Notes: generated by a model from the sequence alone, not told the origin. 55,211 nt of DNA from an uncultured Ruthenibacterium sp. (GCA_910587145.1 CAJUMH010000021.1:1-55211), one strand, 5' to 3'; counted from the stretch's first letter, positions 45,265 to 54,162 are shown. Numbers and translations are program-made.

Positions 45265-47076
45265 TCACAGCGCGAACACCTCGCCCGGTGTGACGCCGTT
45301 TTCGTTAAAGCTGTCCACGCAGAGATAATAATCTTGCCCCGCGATCAGCGTGGACAACGTCACCTCGTTGGCATCGTAGACCATCCAGCTTTGATAAAGC
45401 TTTTCGGGTGCCGTGCCGTAACGCACATTGCAGCCCTGCGCGCCGGGAATGGGCGGCCAGCTCACTCTGGCGTCCAGCGGCCCCAGCCGCTCGGCTGCGG
45501 CGGCCGCCTGCGCGGGCTTTTCGCCGCCACCGTTGCCGAAGACACGCAGGCCGCTCACGCGCAGCGCCTGCCCATAGGGCAATTCGCCGCCCACCACGCG
45601 CACATAGCGCGCATCAACGCCGTGTGCGTATTCATAGTAGCCGTTGGAGCACTCGCGCGCAACGTTCTCCAGCACCGTCCAATGCGCGCCGTCGGCGCTT
45701 ATCTCGATCGTGTAATGCGAGATCTGCGGCCGCAGTTCGATATGGCGCGTATGGCGGCTGTCGCCGTAGCTTTCGGGTGGGAAGGCGACGTTCAGCCCCT
45801 CGTCGGCCAGATTCACCTGAATGGCGCGGATATCGCGCTCTTTGCCCAGATCGACCGAGAGCCATTCGCCCGGCGCGGCGTTTGCCGCGCTCCACCAGGT
45901 GCGGATCTTCTCGTCCACCGCGTTTTCGGCGCGGCTGCCCTCGGCCGTGGAAGATGCAAAAACGGGCCTGCGATAGCTGAGCAGCATCCATTCGGGTTGC
46001 TGGCCCGCGGCGTCGAACGCCCCCTGCGGCACGCGGTGCGGATAATCGGCAAAATTCTGGTTGCAGAAAAGCACGCCGTCGGCATCAAAGCCCGCAGGGA
46101 AAAGGCCCACGCGCCGCTCGAAATCGAAGTTGACGCTGACGCGCATGGTGGAAACGTGCCAATAGTTGCCAAAGCGGTCGGCAATGGTGCTGCCGTGGCC
46201 TGCGCCCGTGATAAAGCCGCCGGGCTTTGCAGAAAACGGGTTGCTCTTTTGCAGCACGAACGGCCCCAGCGGCGCATTGCCCACATAGACGCCGTCGGCG
46301 TAGGTATTGTACTGCGTGCCCGGACAGGCGTACTGCAGATAATATTTGCCCGCGTGCTTTGTCATAAACGCACCCTCGATGTAGGGCTTGCCGACGGCAA
46401 GGAACATCTTCGTCATAGCCTCGGAGCTTAAACCGGAGCGCTTTTCCATCTCGGGCGGCATCTCGATGCGCTGTGTTTTTTCGTTGAACAGATGCTTCAT
46501 GTGCTGGTAGACGACACTGCCCTCTTTGTTCACAATACCGTTATCGCCCGGGCGCTCGTAGCCAAGCTCCGTTTCACGGCCGTAAATGAGCGGCACCGGC
46601 TCGCACAGCGGCAGCATAGTCTCGCGGTCCATCTCGACGCCCCAGATCGGCTCGTTATTTGTACAGCCCCAGTAAAAATAGACGCGGCCGTCGTCATCCG
46701 CAAAAAGATTCGGATCCCAAAACGCAAACGGCGCCGAGACCTCCTCGAAGGGTTGCGCGAGGGGGTCTTTCGTGCGCAGGATGGGGCAGTTTTTTTCGCG
46801 GCTGCTGGCGCTGAAATAGAGATACTCTCCCACCTGCCGCACATCGGGCGCGTAGTCGTAGATCAAAAGATCGGGCGCGGCGCAAAAATCCCAGTGCAGC
46901 AGATCGTCGCTATGCCAAAAGCCTGCGGACATCGACACAAACAGATAGTAGCGATCTTTAAAAAGAACGAGCGTTGGGTCGGCACCCTCGCGCCCGGCCG
47001 AAACACGTCCGCCCTCGTTCATGTGCTGGTAGCGATAGCCCAAATCCAGCGGGTTGCAATAGGTGTGCTTTTTCAT
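45265..47076 (-). CDS. GH43-type glycosidase with F5/8 type C (CBM32-like) domain
   Basis: 603-aa protein. Residues 1-330 form a five-bladed propeller of the GH43/GH32 clan: D33 in GREGADPTLVLF (catalytic base position), WHSDDLLHW, FWDPNLFADDDGRVYFYWG, and KPYIEGAFMTKHAGKYYLQYA with the acid region. A discoidin-like domain follows at about 380-520 (WLSVDLGKERDIRAIQVNLADEG region) and a fibronectin III-like end. Relatives act on arabinosyl, xylosyl or galactosyl linkages; specificity is not readable. No signal peptide. ATG 47076 has GGTGAG 6 bases upstream, a modest site. Confidence 0.85.
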   Translation of the reverse strand: MKKHTYCNPLDLGYRYQHMNEGGRVSAGREGADPTLVLFKDRYYLFVSMSAGFWHSDDLLHWDFCAAPDLLIYDYAPDVRQVGEYLYFSASSREKNCPILRTKDPLAQPFEEVSAPFAFWDPNLFADDDGRVYFYWGCTNNEPIWGVEMDRETMLPLCEPVPLIYGRETELGYERPGDNGIVNKEGSVVYQHMKHLFNEKTQRIEMPPEMEKRSGLSSEAMTKMFLAVGKPYIEGAFMTKHAGKYYLQYACPGTQYNTYADGVYVGNAPLGPFVLQKSNPFSAKPGGFITGAGHGSTIADRFGNYWHVSTMRVSVNFDFERRVGLFPAGFDADGVLFCNQNFADYPHRVPQGAFDAAGQQPEWMLLSYRRPVFASSTAEGSRAENAVDEKIRTWWSAANAAPGEWLSVDLGKERDIRAIQVNLADEGLNVAFPPESYGDSRHTRHIELRPQISHYTIEISADGAHWTVLENVARECSNGYYEYAHGVDARYVRVVGGELPYGQALRVSGLRVFGNGGGEKPAQAAAAAERLGPLDARVSWPPIPGAQGCNVRYGTAPEKLYQSWMVYDANEVTLSTLIAGQDYYLCVDSFNENGVTPGEVFAL

Positions 47077-47146
47077 CCAAATCTCACCGTTTCTTTTCAA
47101 ATGATCGAATCGATCCCAAATTTCCAAATCGGCCCCCGCGCCTTAT

Positions 47147-49339
47147 TTATTCCACTTTTTTGAACCGCTGCAAAACACGGTTCAGCTGCTTGATGCTCTC
47201 CTCGTCCGCGCCGGCCTGCTTGAGCAGGCTCAAAAGCGTCATGCGGCCCATCATGCGCTGCAAAGCGGGATTGTCCTTCACAGCGTCGGCCACATCGCCG
47301 CGGGCAGACGCGCCCTGGGCCATCATGCGGTCGATTACGGCGCCCGCCTCGGGGTGTTTGCGGATCTCCGCCAGCTTGTCATGGACAGAATAGCAGCTTT
47401 CGTCAGGATCCGCGTCGAACCAGTTCTGCACCGCGGAGCGCTTGACAAAAATATAATCGGGGTTTTCCTGTTCCGCCTTGCGCACCAGCATCACGCTGCT
47501 GCACCCGGCGGCGCGCGCCTCGATGGTGTGCTCGCCCGAGATCGGCACCTCAAACGTAAAGACCGTTTTTCCCGTTTGCACGGCAAATTCTTTGCCGTCC
47601 ACCAAAAGCGTTACCTCGGGCTGGTTGGAATACGCCTTAATCTGCGTTGCCACCTCGGTGCGTTCTACATAGCGGCTGCCGCACAGATGAACAAAGGGCT
47701 CGGTTTTGTTCCACGCGGCCTTGTACAGATAGAACGCGTCCTTTTTCATCTGCCGGTCAAATGTAACAAGCCCCTTTTGGTTTTCGCCGTTTTTGCCGCC
47801 CTCGTCGCGCCCGTCCGCCGCAAAATCGAACAGATTCCACGCGTGCGTGGCCCACAGCCAGGGCCGCGCCTCGATCATGGCAAGGCAGTGCTCATGATAC
47901 ACACACTGATAGCTCTCGGTATAATCGCCTTTTTCGGGCGCGGCGCTCTGGAACGCGGGGTTCGCGTCCGCGCCGTATTCCGAAAAGCCGATGCAGCGGT
48001 CCGGGTATTTTTCGTGGTATTCGTCAAAGAATTCTTCGTTCTGCTCTAAGTCGCCCAGATACCAGCCGAAGTACAGGTTATAGCTGTTCACATCCGGAAT
48101 TTCAAGGATCGGGCTGTCGGTTTCCAGCATAAAGACATTGGCCATCGTGGTGCGGCGCGTGGGGTCCAGCCGGTGGCACAGCTCGTTCAGCAGGCGGTGA
48201 TTTTCGAGCAAATCCTCGTCCACGGCGCTGGCGGCGGTGATCTCGTTGGAAAGGCCCCATACCGCGATGCACGGATGATTGTAGTTCTGAATGATGAGTT
48301 CCTCCATCTGGCTGAGGGTATTCGCCCGGCCGTTTTTCATATGCATGGTGATATAGGGGATCTCGGCCCAGACGATCAGGCCGTTTTCGTCGCACAGATC
48401 GTAAAATTCCTGCGCGTGCTGGTAGTGCGCAAGGCGCAGTGTGTTCGCGCCGATCTCGCGGATGATCTGCATATCGCGGCGGTGGTGCGCGGCCGTGAGC
48501 GCGTTGCCGGCGCCCTTGCAGTCCTGATGGCGCGAAACGCCGCGCAGCGGATAGCTGCGGCCGTTTAAAAGGAAGCCCTTTTGCGGATCAATCTCAAAAA
48601 CGCGGCAGCCAAAACGGGTGTGCACCGCGTCGCTGCTTTGAAGGGCCGCAGATGCCTCATACAGATACGGGGCATCGAGGCCGTCCCAAAGGCGAACGTT
48701 TTCCAGCGTGAACACCGCCTGCGCCCTGCCGTTTTGCACGGGGGCGGTTTTTGTTTTGCCGGCAACGGTAAATTCCACCGTGTCCGCCGCGCCCTCTACC
48801 CACGCCTCTGCGGTGACAACGGCCGTTTTTGCCGCAAGGTCCACCACCGGCGTCACTTTGATGCCCGGCGCGCCGCAATATCCCAGCGCGAAATGCGCCG
48901 CAGGCACGACAAGCAGCTTTACCGCGCGGTACAAGCCGCCGTAAAACGTAAAATCCGCCTTTTGCGGATAGACGGTATCGTTATCGGTATTGTCCACCGT
49001 GATGGCGAGTGTGTTCTCCGTGCGCAGGTGCGCCGTAAGATCAACGCGGAACGCCGAAAAACCGCCCTCGTGCCGCGCCAGCTTTTCGCCGTTCAAAAAC
49101 ACCTCGGCCGTATAGGCCGCGCCGTCTATCTGGAGCCAAACCCCGTCGCCGTTTGCCAATGCGGGCAGTTCGTCCCGGCGCAGTGTGCGCGTATAGCGGC
49201 AGGTACCGCGGTAATAATCGTTGCCGCCGTCCTGGCCGTCGATGGCATTCCATGTGTGGGGCAGCGAAACGGCCTCGGCGGGCGAATTTTCTGTTTTAAA
49301 AAATGTCCAGCCCTCACAAAGCAAAATCTCTTGACGCAT
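47147..49339 (-). CDS. Glycoside hydrolase family 2 (beta-galactosidase/glucuronidase-like)
   Basis: 730-aa enzyme. N-terminal sugar-binding beta-sandwich with LPHTWNAIDGQDGGNDYYRG, an immunoglobulin-like domain, and a TIM barrel with acid/base E366 (WGLSNEI) and nucleophile E454 (GFSEYGADANP). A C-terminal beta domain and an extra helical tail of about 75 residues follow (VHDKLAEIRKHPEAGAVIDRMM onward). No signal peptide. Could be a beta-galactosidase, glucuronidase or mannosidase; not decided. ATG 49339 follows AAAGGAG by 8 bases. First gene of the minus-strand glycosidase run, divergent from the AraC regulator. Confidence 0.9.
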   Translation of the reverse strand: MRQEILLCEGWTFFKTENSPAEAVSLPHTWNAIDGQDGGNDYYRGTCRYTRTLRRDELPALANGDGVWLQIDGAAYTAEVFLNGEKLARHEGGFSAFRVDLTAHLRTENTLAITVDNTDNDTVYPQKADFTFYGGLYRAVKLLVVPAAHFALGYCGAPGIKVTPVVDLAAKTAVVTAEAWVEGAADTVEFTVAGKTKTAPVQNGRAQAVFTLENVRLWDGLDAPYLYEASAALQSSDAVHTRFGCRVFEIDPQKGFLLNGRSYPLRGVSRHQDCKGAGNALTAAHHRRDMQIIREIGANTLRLAHYQHAQEFYDLCDENGLIVWAEIPYITMHMKNGRANTLSQMEELIIQNYNHPCIAVWGLSNEITAASAVDEDLLENHRLLNELCHRLDPTRRTTMANVFMLETDSPILEIPDVNSYNLYFGWYLGDLEQNEEFFDEYHEKYPDRCIGFSEYGADANPAFQSAAPEKGDYTESYQCVYHEHCLAMIEARPWLWATHAWNLFDFAADGRDEGGKNGENQKGLVTFDRQMKKDAFYLYKAAWNKTEPFVHLCGSRYVERTEVATQIKAYSNQPEVTLLVDGKEFAVQTGKTVFTFEVPISGEHTIEARAAGCSSVMLVRKAEQENPDYIFVKRSAVQNWFDADPDESCYSVHDKLAEIRKHPEAGAVIDRMMAQGASARGDVADAVKDNPALQRMMGRMTLLSLLKQAGADEESIKQLNRVLQRFKKVE

Positions 49340-49370
49340 AATAACTTCTCCTTTACGGGCGATTCCAGAA

Positions 49371-49423
49371 GAAGGCAAAGCCGCCCCTCTAAAAATTGGG
49401 GGGCTTTGTTTGTCCGGCCGCCC
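49371..49423. repeat. Hairpin repeat, copy C
   Basis: GGCAAAGCCGCCCCT-CTAAAAATT-GGGGGGCTTTGTTTGTCC then GGCCGCCC. Shares about 45 bases with copy B with only a few differences. It lies 32 bases upstream of the GH2 start codon, the same position relative to a minus-strand gene as copy B. Confidence 0.7.
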
Positions 49424-49435
49424 TTGTACTTTATG

Positions 49436-49470
49436 CAAAACGCCCGTTCAAACGGGAGGCGAGCGTTTTG
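49436..49470. repeat. Nested inverted repeat upstream of the GH2 gene
   Basis: CAAAACGC (49436-49443) pairs with GCGTTTTG (49463-49470), with an inner CCCGTT/AACGGG hairpin. Could be an operator or a leader hairpin. No clear GH2 promoter was found between here and 49560. Confidence 0.4.
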
Positions 49471-49570
49471 GCAAAGCCTCATTCCAAGATCGCCCGGCAG
49501 AGAATGCGGCCATTCTCTTTTGGGCGATGCGAACGATGCATCTGCGGTTTCATTGGTAAAAATCACGAAA

Positions 49571-49612
49571 TTTGCGGTTTTTGATCCTTTTTTCGCCGCA
49601 GGGTGATATACT
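49571..49612 (+). promoter_or_regulatory. Promoter with candidate AraC-type operator
   Basis: TTTGCGGTTTTTGATCC (49571-49587) lies directly upstream of a -10 TATACT (49607-49612); no good -35 exists, as expected for an activated promoter. The motif recurs at the symporter and GH1 promoters (52677-52689, 52727-52758). A partial copy, TGCGGTTTCATT, is at 49543-49554. Confidence 0.5.
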
Positions 49613-49754
49613 GTTTTTATAACGATCCCATGCAAGCGGCGAGTATGGCACAGGCGCGCTGCGCTCCTGTCGGCTTTGTCCCTCTCCCGCGGTGAGCCGG
49701 CGGGCAAATCGCCGTTTGCCGCTTTCGCTTTTTAGAAAGGATGTGTCCCCCTCT

Positions 49755-50975
49755 ATGGATGTGATGCAAAATATTGCCCTGTTTCGGGAAATGATGCACT
49801 GCGAGGGCGCGCTTTATCTGTGGCAGTTCGATGCGGACGGCAGGCTTTTATCTTCCGATTGCCCGGACGAAACCGTGCTGGGCACGGCCTTTTCCGTGTT
49901 TGGCTGCAAAGACGCCATGCTGGAGCATTTAAAAACGCGCGCCACGCCCGTGGTGCTGGGCACGTCTTTGGGAACGGTATGGGGCGCGGTGTTCGAGCCC
50001 TCAAACACGGGCGTGCGCCATGCATGGGTGCTGGGCCCGGTGCTGTACAGCGAGCTTTCGATGCGCCAGATGGAGCAGGGCTACGCGCTGTACAACCGGC
50101 TGGAATTGAGCCTCGCGTGGAAAAACCAGCTGATGCGCGCCGTGCAAAGGCTGCCCTGTGTGCCGAGCAGCGTGTTCTTTCGGTATCTTTCGATGCTGCA
50201 CTACTGCGCGAGCGGCGAGCACCTTACGCTGACGCAAAGCATTTCCACAGCCATGCTGCCGGAGCTTGTGCCCATCCAGCCGAACAAAACCACCGACCGC
50301 CACAAGGTATACGCTGCCGAGCGCGCACTGCTGGACATGGTGCGCAACGGCGATTTAAACTATGCCGAAGCGCTGCAGACCTCGTCGCTGCTGAGCAGCG
50401 GCGTTCCGGTACAGGGGCGCGACCCGCTGCGCCAGGCCAAAACTTCCGTTACCGTATTTTGCACGCTGGTGTGCCGCGCCGCCATTGAGGGCGGCCTTTC
50501 ACCGGATGCCGCCTACAGCCTTGGCGATGCCTATATTCAAAGCTGCGAGGACGCCGATGATCTGGGCGAATTGGCAAAGCTACCGCTCTCCATGTACGAC
50601 GATTTTATCCGGCGCGTACACAAATGCCGCACAAACCCCGCCTATTCCAAAGCCGTGCAGCAATGTGTGGATTACATCGAGCTGCATCCTGCCGGCCGTA
50701 TCCGCGCCGCCGATTTAGCGGCGCTGGCAGGCTACGGTGAATATTATATCACACGCCGTTTCAAACAGGAAACGGGATATTCCATCAATGACTACATCAA
50801 ATTTGTAAAAATCGAGCGTGCAAAGGTGCTGCTGGCCTCCACCGACCGTTCTTTGCAGCAGATCGCCGATGCGCTGGGCTTTGCCACACGCAGCTACTTC
50901 AGCCAGAGCTTCAAGCAGGTGGTGGGGCAAAGCCCGGCGGAATACCGCGCTGCCGTGCAGGGCACGGCAAAATAA
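49755..50975 (+). CDS. AraC-family transcriptional regulator
   Basis: 406-aa regulator. The N-terminal 280 residues are a helical/PAS-like ligand region (FDADGRLLSSDCPDE, GTSLGTVWGAVFE, HAWVLGPVLYSELS) without a recognised sugar-binding cupin. The C-terminal double helix-turn-helix of AraC/XylS proteins is at about 305-400: IRAADLAALAGYGEYYITRRFKQETG then AKVLLASTDRSLQQIADALGFATRSYFSQSFKQVVGQSPAEYR. ATG 49755 is used although the AAAGGA is 13 bases away; a closer in-frame GTG (49743) has too little space. Placed between the divergent glycosidase genes and the symporter/GH1 genes, it is the likely controller of the locus. Confidence 0.9.
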   Translation: MDVMQNIALFREMMHCEGALYLWQFDADGRLLSSDCPDETVLGTAFSVFGCKDAMLEHLKTRATPVVLGTSLGTVWGAVFEPSNTGVRHAWVLGPVLYSELSMRQMEQGYALYNRLELSLAWKNQLMRAVQRLPCVPSSVFFRYLSMLHYCASGEHLTLTQSISTAMLPELVPIQPNKTTDRHKVYAAERALLDMVRNGDLNYAEALQTSSLLSSGVPVQGRDPLRQAKTSVTVFCTLVCRAAIEGGLSPDAAYSLGDAYIQSCEDADDLGELAKLPLSMYDDFIRRVHKCRTNPAYSKAVQQCVDYIELHPAGRIRAADLAALAGYGEYYITRRFKQETGYSINDYIKFVKIERAKVLLASTDRSLQQIADALGFATRSYFSQSFKQVVGQSPAEYRAAVQGTAK

Positions 50976-51009
50976 GCGCGGCATCGTTTCGCTTTTCAGT
51001 GTTCTTCTT

Positions 51010-52521
51010 TCAGCCCTCTTTGGGGACGGGAGCACCCAGCTGTTTTTCGATCTCGGCATGGCGCAGCGCCGCCTTTTTCTCGGCAATGCGCTTTTGCACG
51101 TTCACCATCTCTTCTTTGGAGAGCGGGCAGAACCGCATGGCAAGGATCGTGATGATCCAGCCGAGGATCGGCAGGCCGAATTTCAAGAGCATCGTCATCC
51201 AGAAAATGGCCGGTGTGCTGGGGTCGGTGGGCTGCGGCAGCGTGGTGGTATAGCCGATGAGCGCAACGGCGCCCGTGGCGATTACGGCGGCAAACGAGGT
51301 GATGAGCTTGTCGATGAGGCTGTAGGTGCCCGAGACGACGGCCGGAACATACTTGCCGCTGCGATCTAGCTCATAGTCGATGGTATCGGCCATGTAGGCG
51401 GTGTTCGCGGTGGTGATGCACATATTGGAGCCGTTTTGCGCAAGGGTTAAAAGCACGTAGACGATCATCGCCGGGCTGCCCATCACGGCGATATCGCGCG
51501 GGTTGATGGCGACGAAGAAAAGCCACGTAACCGCCGAGATGGCCATACTGATATACGTCCAGGTGACAATGCCCTTTTTGCTGCCGTACTTCCCGACATA
51601 TTTTGCGCCGAACGCCGCGAAGAAGATGGAAGGGATCATGCTCACCACCGTCAAAATTGTCGCAATGCCCATGTTGCCGATGATGATGCCGGAGAGCAGT
51701 GTTCCGATGATGGCCTGGCTGCCCACCTGCTGCGCGATCTTATCCGAAGCGTTCGAGGCGATGTAGCACTGCAGCGCGCGGTTGTGGCCGAGCACCTCAA
51801 ACACATCCTTCACCTTCAGGTTTTCTTTTTTCTGCGTTGTCCCCATAAAATTTTCGGGCTTATCGAATTCGCCCACGCCGATGCACACCATCACCGTGCC
51901 CACTGCGCCCATCGCAAGGCACACCCAGCATGCGGCAGAAAGGAAGCCCTGGTTATACTCGCCGCCAAACGCGGGCAGCAGCACAACATTCAGCACCATC
52001 ATCATCACCATGGGAACCAGGTAGTTGAACGCCGTTGTCCACACGCCCACAGTCGGGCGCTGTTTGGGATCGTTTGTCATAATGGCGGGGATCGTCTGCG
52101 CCGTCATGTTTGTGATCGTGTATCCCACAACATACACCACGTACAGCAGCGTGAAGACCGGCCAGCCGAAGCCTTTGCTGGACATCAGGTTAAACATCAA
52201 AAGCAGGCCGACGGCCTCAATCAGGAAACCCGCGATCAGCAACACGCGCAGCTTGCCCCACCGGGTATTTACACGGTCGTACACAAATGCCAGCATCGGG
52301 TCGGTAACGCCGTCTAAAATACGCGTGCAGGTTAAAATCACACCGACAACCGCCGTGGAAATGCCATAGCCGATGCTGGCGCTGTAGCTGGCCATATTGA
52401 TGAGCGAATAGACGCTCATCCCCACCAGCGCGTTGCAGGCGTACAGAATGATCTGCCAGGTTTTTGCGCAGCGATACTGTACGCCGTCGATCTCGCTCTG
52501 GCTCACTTTGTTCCTTGCCAT
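51010..52521 (-). CDS. GPH-family glycoside:cation symporter
   Basis: 503-aa carrier with twelve hydrophobic helices, of the MelB/UidB/XynB (GPH) group. Typical motifs: DGVTDPMLAFVYDRVNTRWGKLR after helix 2 (D..TDP..G...D...), TIPAIMTNDPKQRPTVGVW between halves, and MADTIDYELDRSGKYVPAVV in the second half (relatives: DY.E...G.R). It imports glycosides or glucuronides with Na+ or H+. ATG 52521 follows AAGGGGG. Convergent with the AraC gene (34 bases between stops, no clear terminator). Likely uptake route for the substrates of the cytosolic glycosidases. Confidence 0.92.
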   Translation of the reverse strand: MARNKVSQSEIDGVQYRCAKTWQIILYACNALVGMSVYSLINMASYSASIGYGISTAVVGVILTCTRILDGVTDPMLAFVYDRVNTRWGKLRVLLIAGFLIEAVGLLLMFNLMSSKGFGWPVFTLLYVVYVVGYTITNMTAQTIPAIMTNDPKQRPTVGVWTTAFNYLVPMVMMMVLNVVLLPAFGGEYNQGFLSAACWVCLAMGAVGTVMVCIGVGEFDKPENFMGTTQKKENLKVKDVFEVLGHNRALQCYIASNASDKIAQQVGSQAIIGTLLSGIIIGNMGIATILTVVSMIPSIFFAAFGAKYVGKYGSKKGIVTWTYISMAISAVTWLFFVAINPRDIAVMGSPAMIVYVLLTLAQNGSNMCITTANTAYMADTIDYELDRSGKYVPAVVSGTYSLIDKLITSFAAVIATGAVALIGYTTTLPQPTDPSTPAIFWMTMLLKFGLPILGWIITILAMRFCPLSKEEMVNVQKRIAEKKAALRHAEIEKQLGAPVPKEG

Positions 52522-52541
52522 AAGAAATCCCCCTTATTGAA

Positions 52542-52555
52542 TGAAAGCGTTGTTT
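52542..52555. promoter_or_regulatory. cre-like site upstream of the symporter
   Basis: TGAAAGCGTTGTTT matches the CcpA box TGWAANCGNTNWCA at 12 of 14 positions. It lies 21 bases upstream of the symporter start, within the transcribed leader, a position compatible with catabolite repression. A single degenerate site, so weak support. Confidence 0.35.
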
Positions 52556-52647
52556 TGCGCGGCATGAGGAACTGCCTGCAAAGCCGTTCCTGAATTGCCC
52601 CGCGATTTGTCCGTCAACTGCTCCGTGCGCTTTTGTTCGATGCTTTC

Positions 52648-52689
52648 AGTATAGCGGGGCAAAGCCGGGCTGTATGTTCAAAAATTATA
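52648..52689 (-). promoter_or_regulatory. Promoter of the symporter with candidate operator
   Basis: On the minus strand TATAATTTTTGAA (52689-52677) precedes a -10 TATACT (52653-52648) by 23 bases, with a poor -35 (CATACA). Same arrangement as the AraC and GH1 promoters. The leader (52522-52640) also holds an imperfect hairpin (GAGGAAC/GTTCCTG) and a degenerate stretch resembling the hairpin repeats. Confidence 0.45.
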
Positions 52690-52726
52690 ATTAAAGCGCA
52701 AAAAATCGCTTTGTTTTCCAAGGCTT

Positions 52727-52788
52727 GCAAATTTTTGATTGTCTTTGCTATTTTTGATACACGCAAACCCTGTTTTCTGCGGTATGAT
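52727..52788 (+). promoter_or_regulatory. GH1 promoter with tandem candidate operators
   Basis: GCAAATTTTTGAT (52727-52739) and GCTATTTTTGAT (52747-52758) are direct repeats 19-20 bp apart, as in AraC-type half-sites on one face of the helix. A -10 TATGAT (52783-52788) lies 24 bases past the second; no good -35. This fits activation by a regulator bound next to the -35. Confidence 0.5.
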
Positions 52789-52857
52789 GGAACTGCAAAA
52801 ACGCCGGATGCGAAACGGAACCGAAACCCTGAAAATACAAAAAAGGAGCGAAAGGAC

Positions 52858-54162
52858 ATGCAGACATTTGAAAAAGGCTTTCTGATCGGCGCCGCCACCG
52901 CCGCACATCAGGTGGAGGGAAACAATATCCACAGCGATTGCTGGGCGCAGGAGCACATGGTGCACACCAGCTATGCGGAGCCCAGCATGGACGCCGTTGA
53001 TCACTATCACCGCTATGAAGAGGACATCCGCCTAATGGCCGCGGCCGGCCTGAATGCCTACCGCTTTTCCGTGGAATGGGCGCGCATCGAGCCACAGGAG
53101 GGCCGGTTTGACGACAGCGAGATAGAGCATTACCGCAAGGTGATTGCCTGCTGCAAAGAAAACGGGCTGGAACCTGTGGTGACGCTGCATCACTTCAGCA
53201 GCCCGGTGTGGCTCATCGGCAAGGGCGGCTGGGAGGCCGAAACCACGCCCGCGGATTTTGCGCGCTATGTCCGCTATGTGATGGAGCGTCTTGGCAGCGA
53301 ACTGAAATATGTTTGCACCATCAACGAGGCCAACATGGGCGTACAGGTAGCGGCCATTGCCGAGCGCTATAAAAAGCAGATGATGGCGCAGCTGGCCAAG
53401 GCGCAGGCCGCAGGCGACAGCGTGAACAGTGACGTCCAGATGGGCATCAACATGGAAAAGATGATGCAAAACCAAAAGGCCATCGCCGAGGAAACCCTGC
53501 AGGTGTTCGGCGTTGAGAAGGCAGAATGCTTTACAAGCCCGCGCACACCGCACGGCGACGCGCTGGTGATGGAGGCGCACAAGGCCGCGCGCGCCGTCAT
53601 CCGCGCGGTATGCCCGGGCGTGAAGGTAGGCCTGACGCTCTCTTTGCACGATATTCAGGCGCTGCCCGGCGGCGAAGCGGCGGCAGAAAAGGATTGGGAC
53701 GACGAATTCACGCACTATCTGCCCACGATCGAGGACGACGATTTTCTGGGCGTGCAGAACTATACGCGCGCCCGCTACGATGCTAACGGCAGCATGCCCG
53801 CGCCCGATGGCGCGGAGCTGACGCAGATGAACTATGAATTTTACCCCAAGGGGCTGGAGCATGTAATTCGCCGCGTGGCAAAGGAATTCCGCGGCGATCT
53901 GCTCGTGACGGAAAACGGCATCGCCACCCATGACGATACCCGCCGCACAGCGTTTATCGAGCGCGCGCTGGACGGCGTGCGGCGCTGCCTTGCCGACGGC
54001 CTGCCCGTAAAGGGATATTTCTACTGGAGCCTTATGGATAATTTTGAATGGCAAAAGGGCTTTGCAATGCAGTTTGGGTTGGTTGCCGTCGATCGCGCGA
54101 ACGGCCACAAGCGCGCGCCGAAGCCGAGTCTTGCCTATCTGGGAACACACGTGGGGAAATAA
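52858..54162 (+). CDS. Glycoside hydrolase family 1 (beta-glucosidase/6-phospho-beta-glucosidase-like)
   Basis: 434-aa TIM-barrel enzyme. FLIGAATAAHQVEG at 8-21 is the family opening, E157 in TINEAN is the acid/base (relatives mostly have T-F/L-NEP), E352 in VTENGIA the nucleophile, and YFYWSLMDNFEWQKGF the end motif. The region after residue 160 has a long helical insert (MMAQLAKAQAAGDSVN...). No serine/lysine motif of phospho-glucosidases is obvious and import here is by a symporter, so an unphosphorylated beta-glucoside or fucoside is likely. ATG 52858 follows AAGGAG (9 bases) or AAAGGA. Confidence 0.92.
   Translation: MQTFEKGFLIGAATAAHQVEGNNIHSDCWAQEHMVHTSYAEPSMDAVDHYHRYEEDIRLMAAAGLNAYRFSVEWARIEPQEGRFDDSEIEHYRKVIACCKENGLEPVVTLHHFSSPVWLIGKGGWEAETTPADFARYVRYVMERLGSELKYVCTINEANMGVQVAAIAERYKKQMMAQLAKAQAAGDSVNSDVQMGINMEKMMQNQKAIAEETLQVFGVEKAECFTSPRTPHGDALVMEAHKAARAVIRAVCPGVKVGLTLSLHDIQALPGGEAAAEKDWDDEFTHYLPTIEDDDFLGVQNYTRARYDANGSMPAPDGAELTQMNYEFYPKGLEHVIRRVAKEFRGDLLVTENGIATHDDTRRTAFIERALDGVRRCLADGLPVKGYFYWSLMDNFEWQKGFAMQFGLVAVDRANGHKRAPKPSLAYLGTHVGK

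Noticed and set aside
44338..46431. 697-codon plus-strand open frame opposite the TIM-barrel and GH43 genes
   Set aside because: It covers parts of two well-supported minus-strand genes and encodes no recognisable motif.
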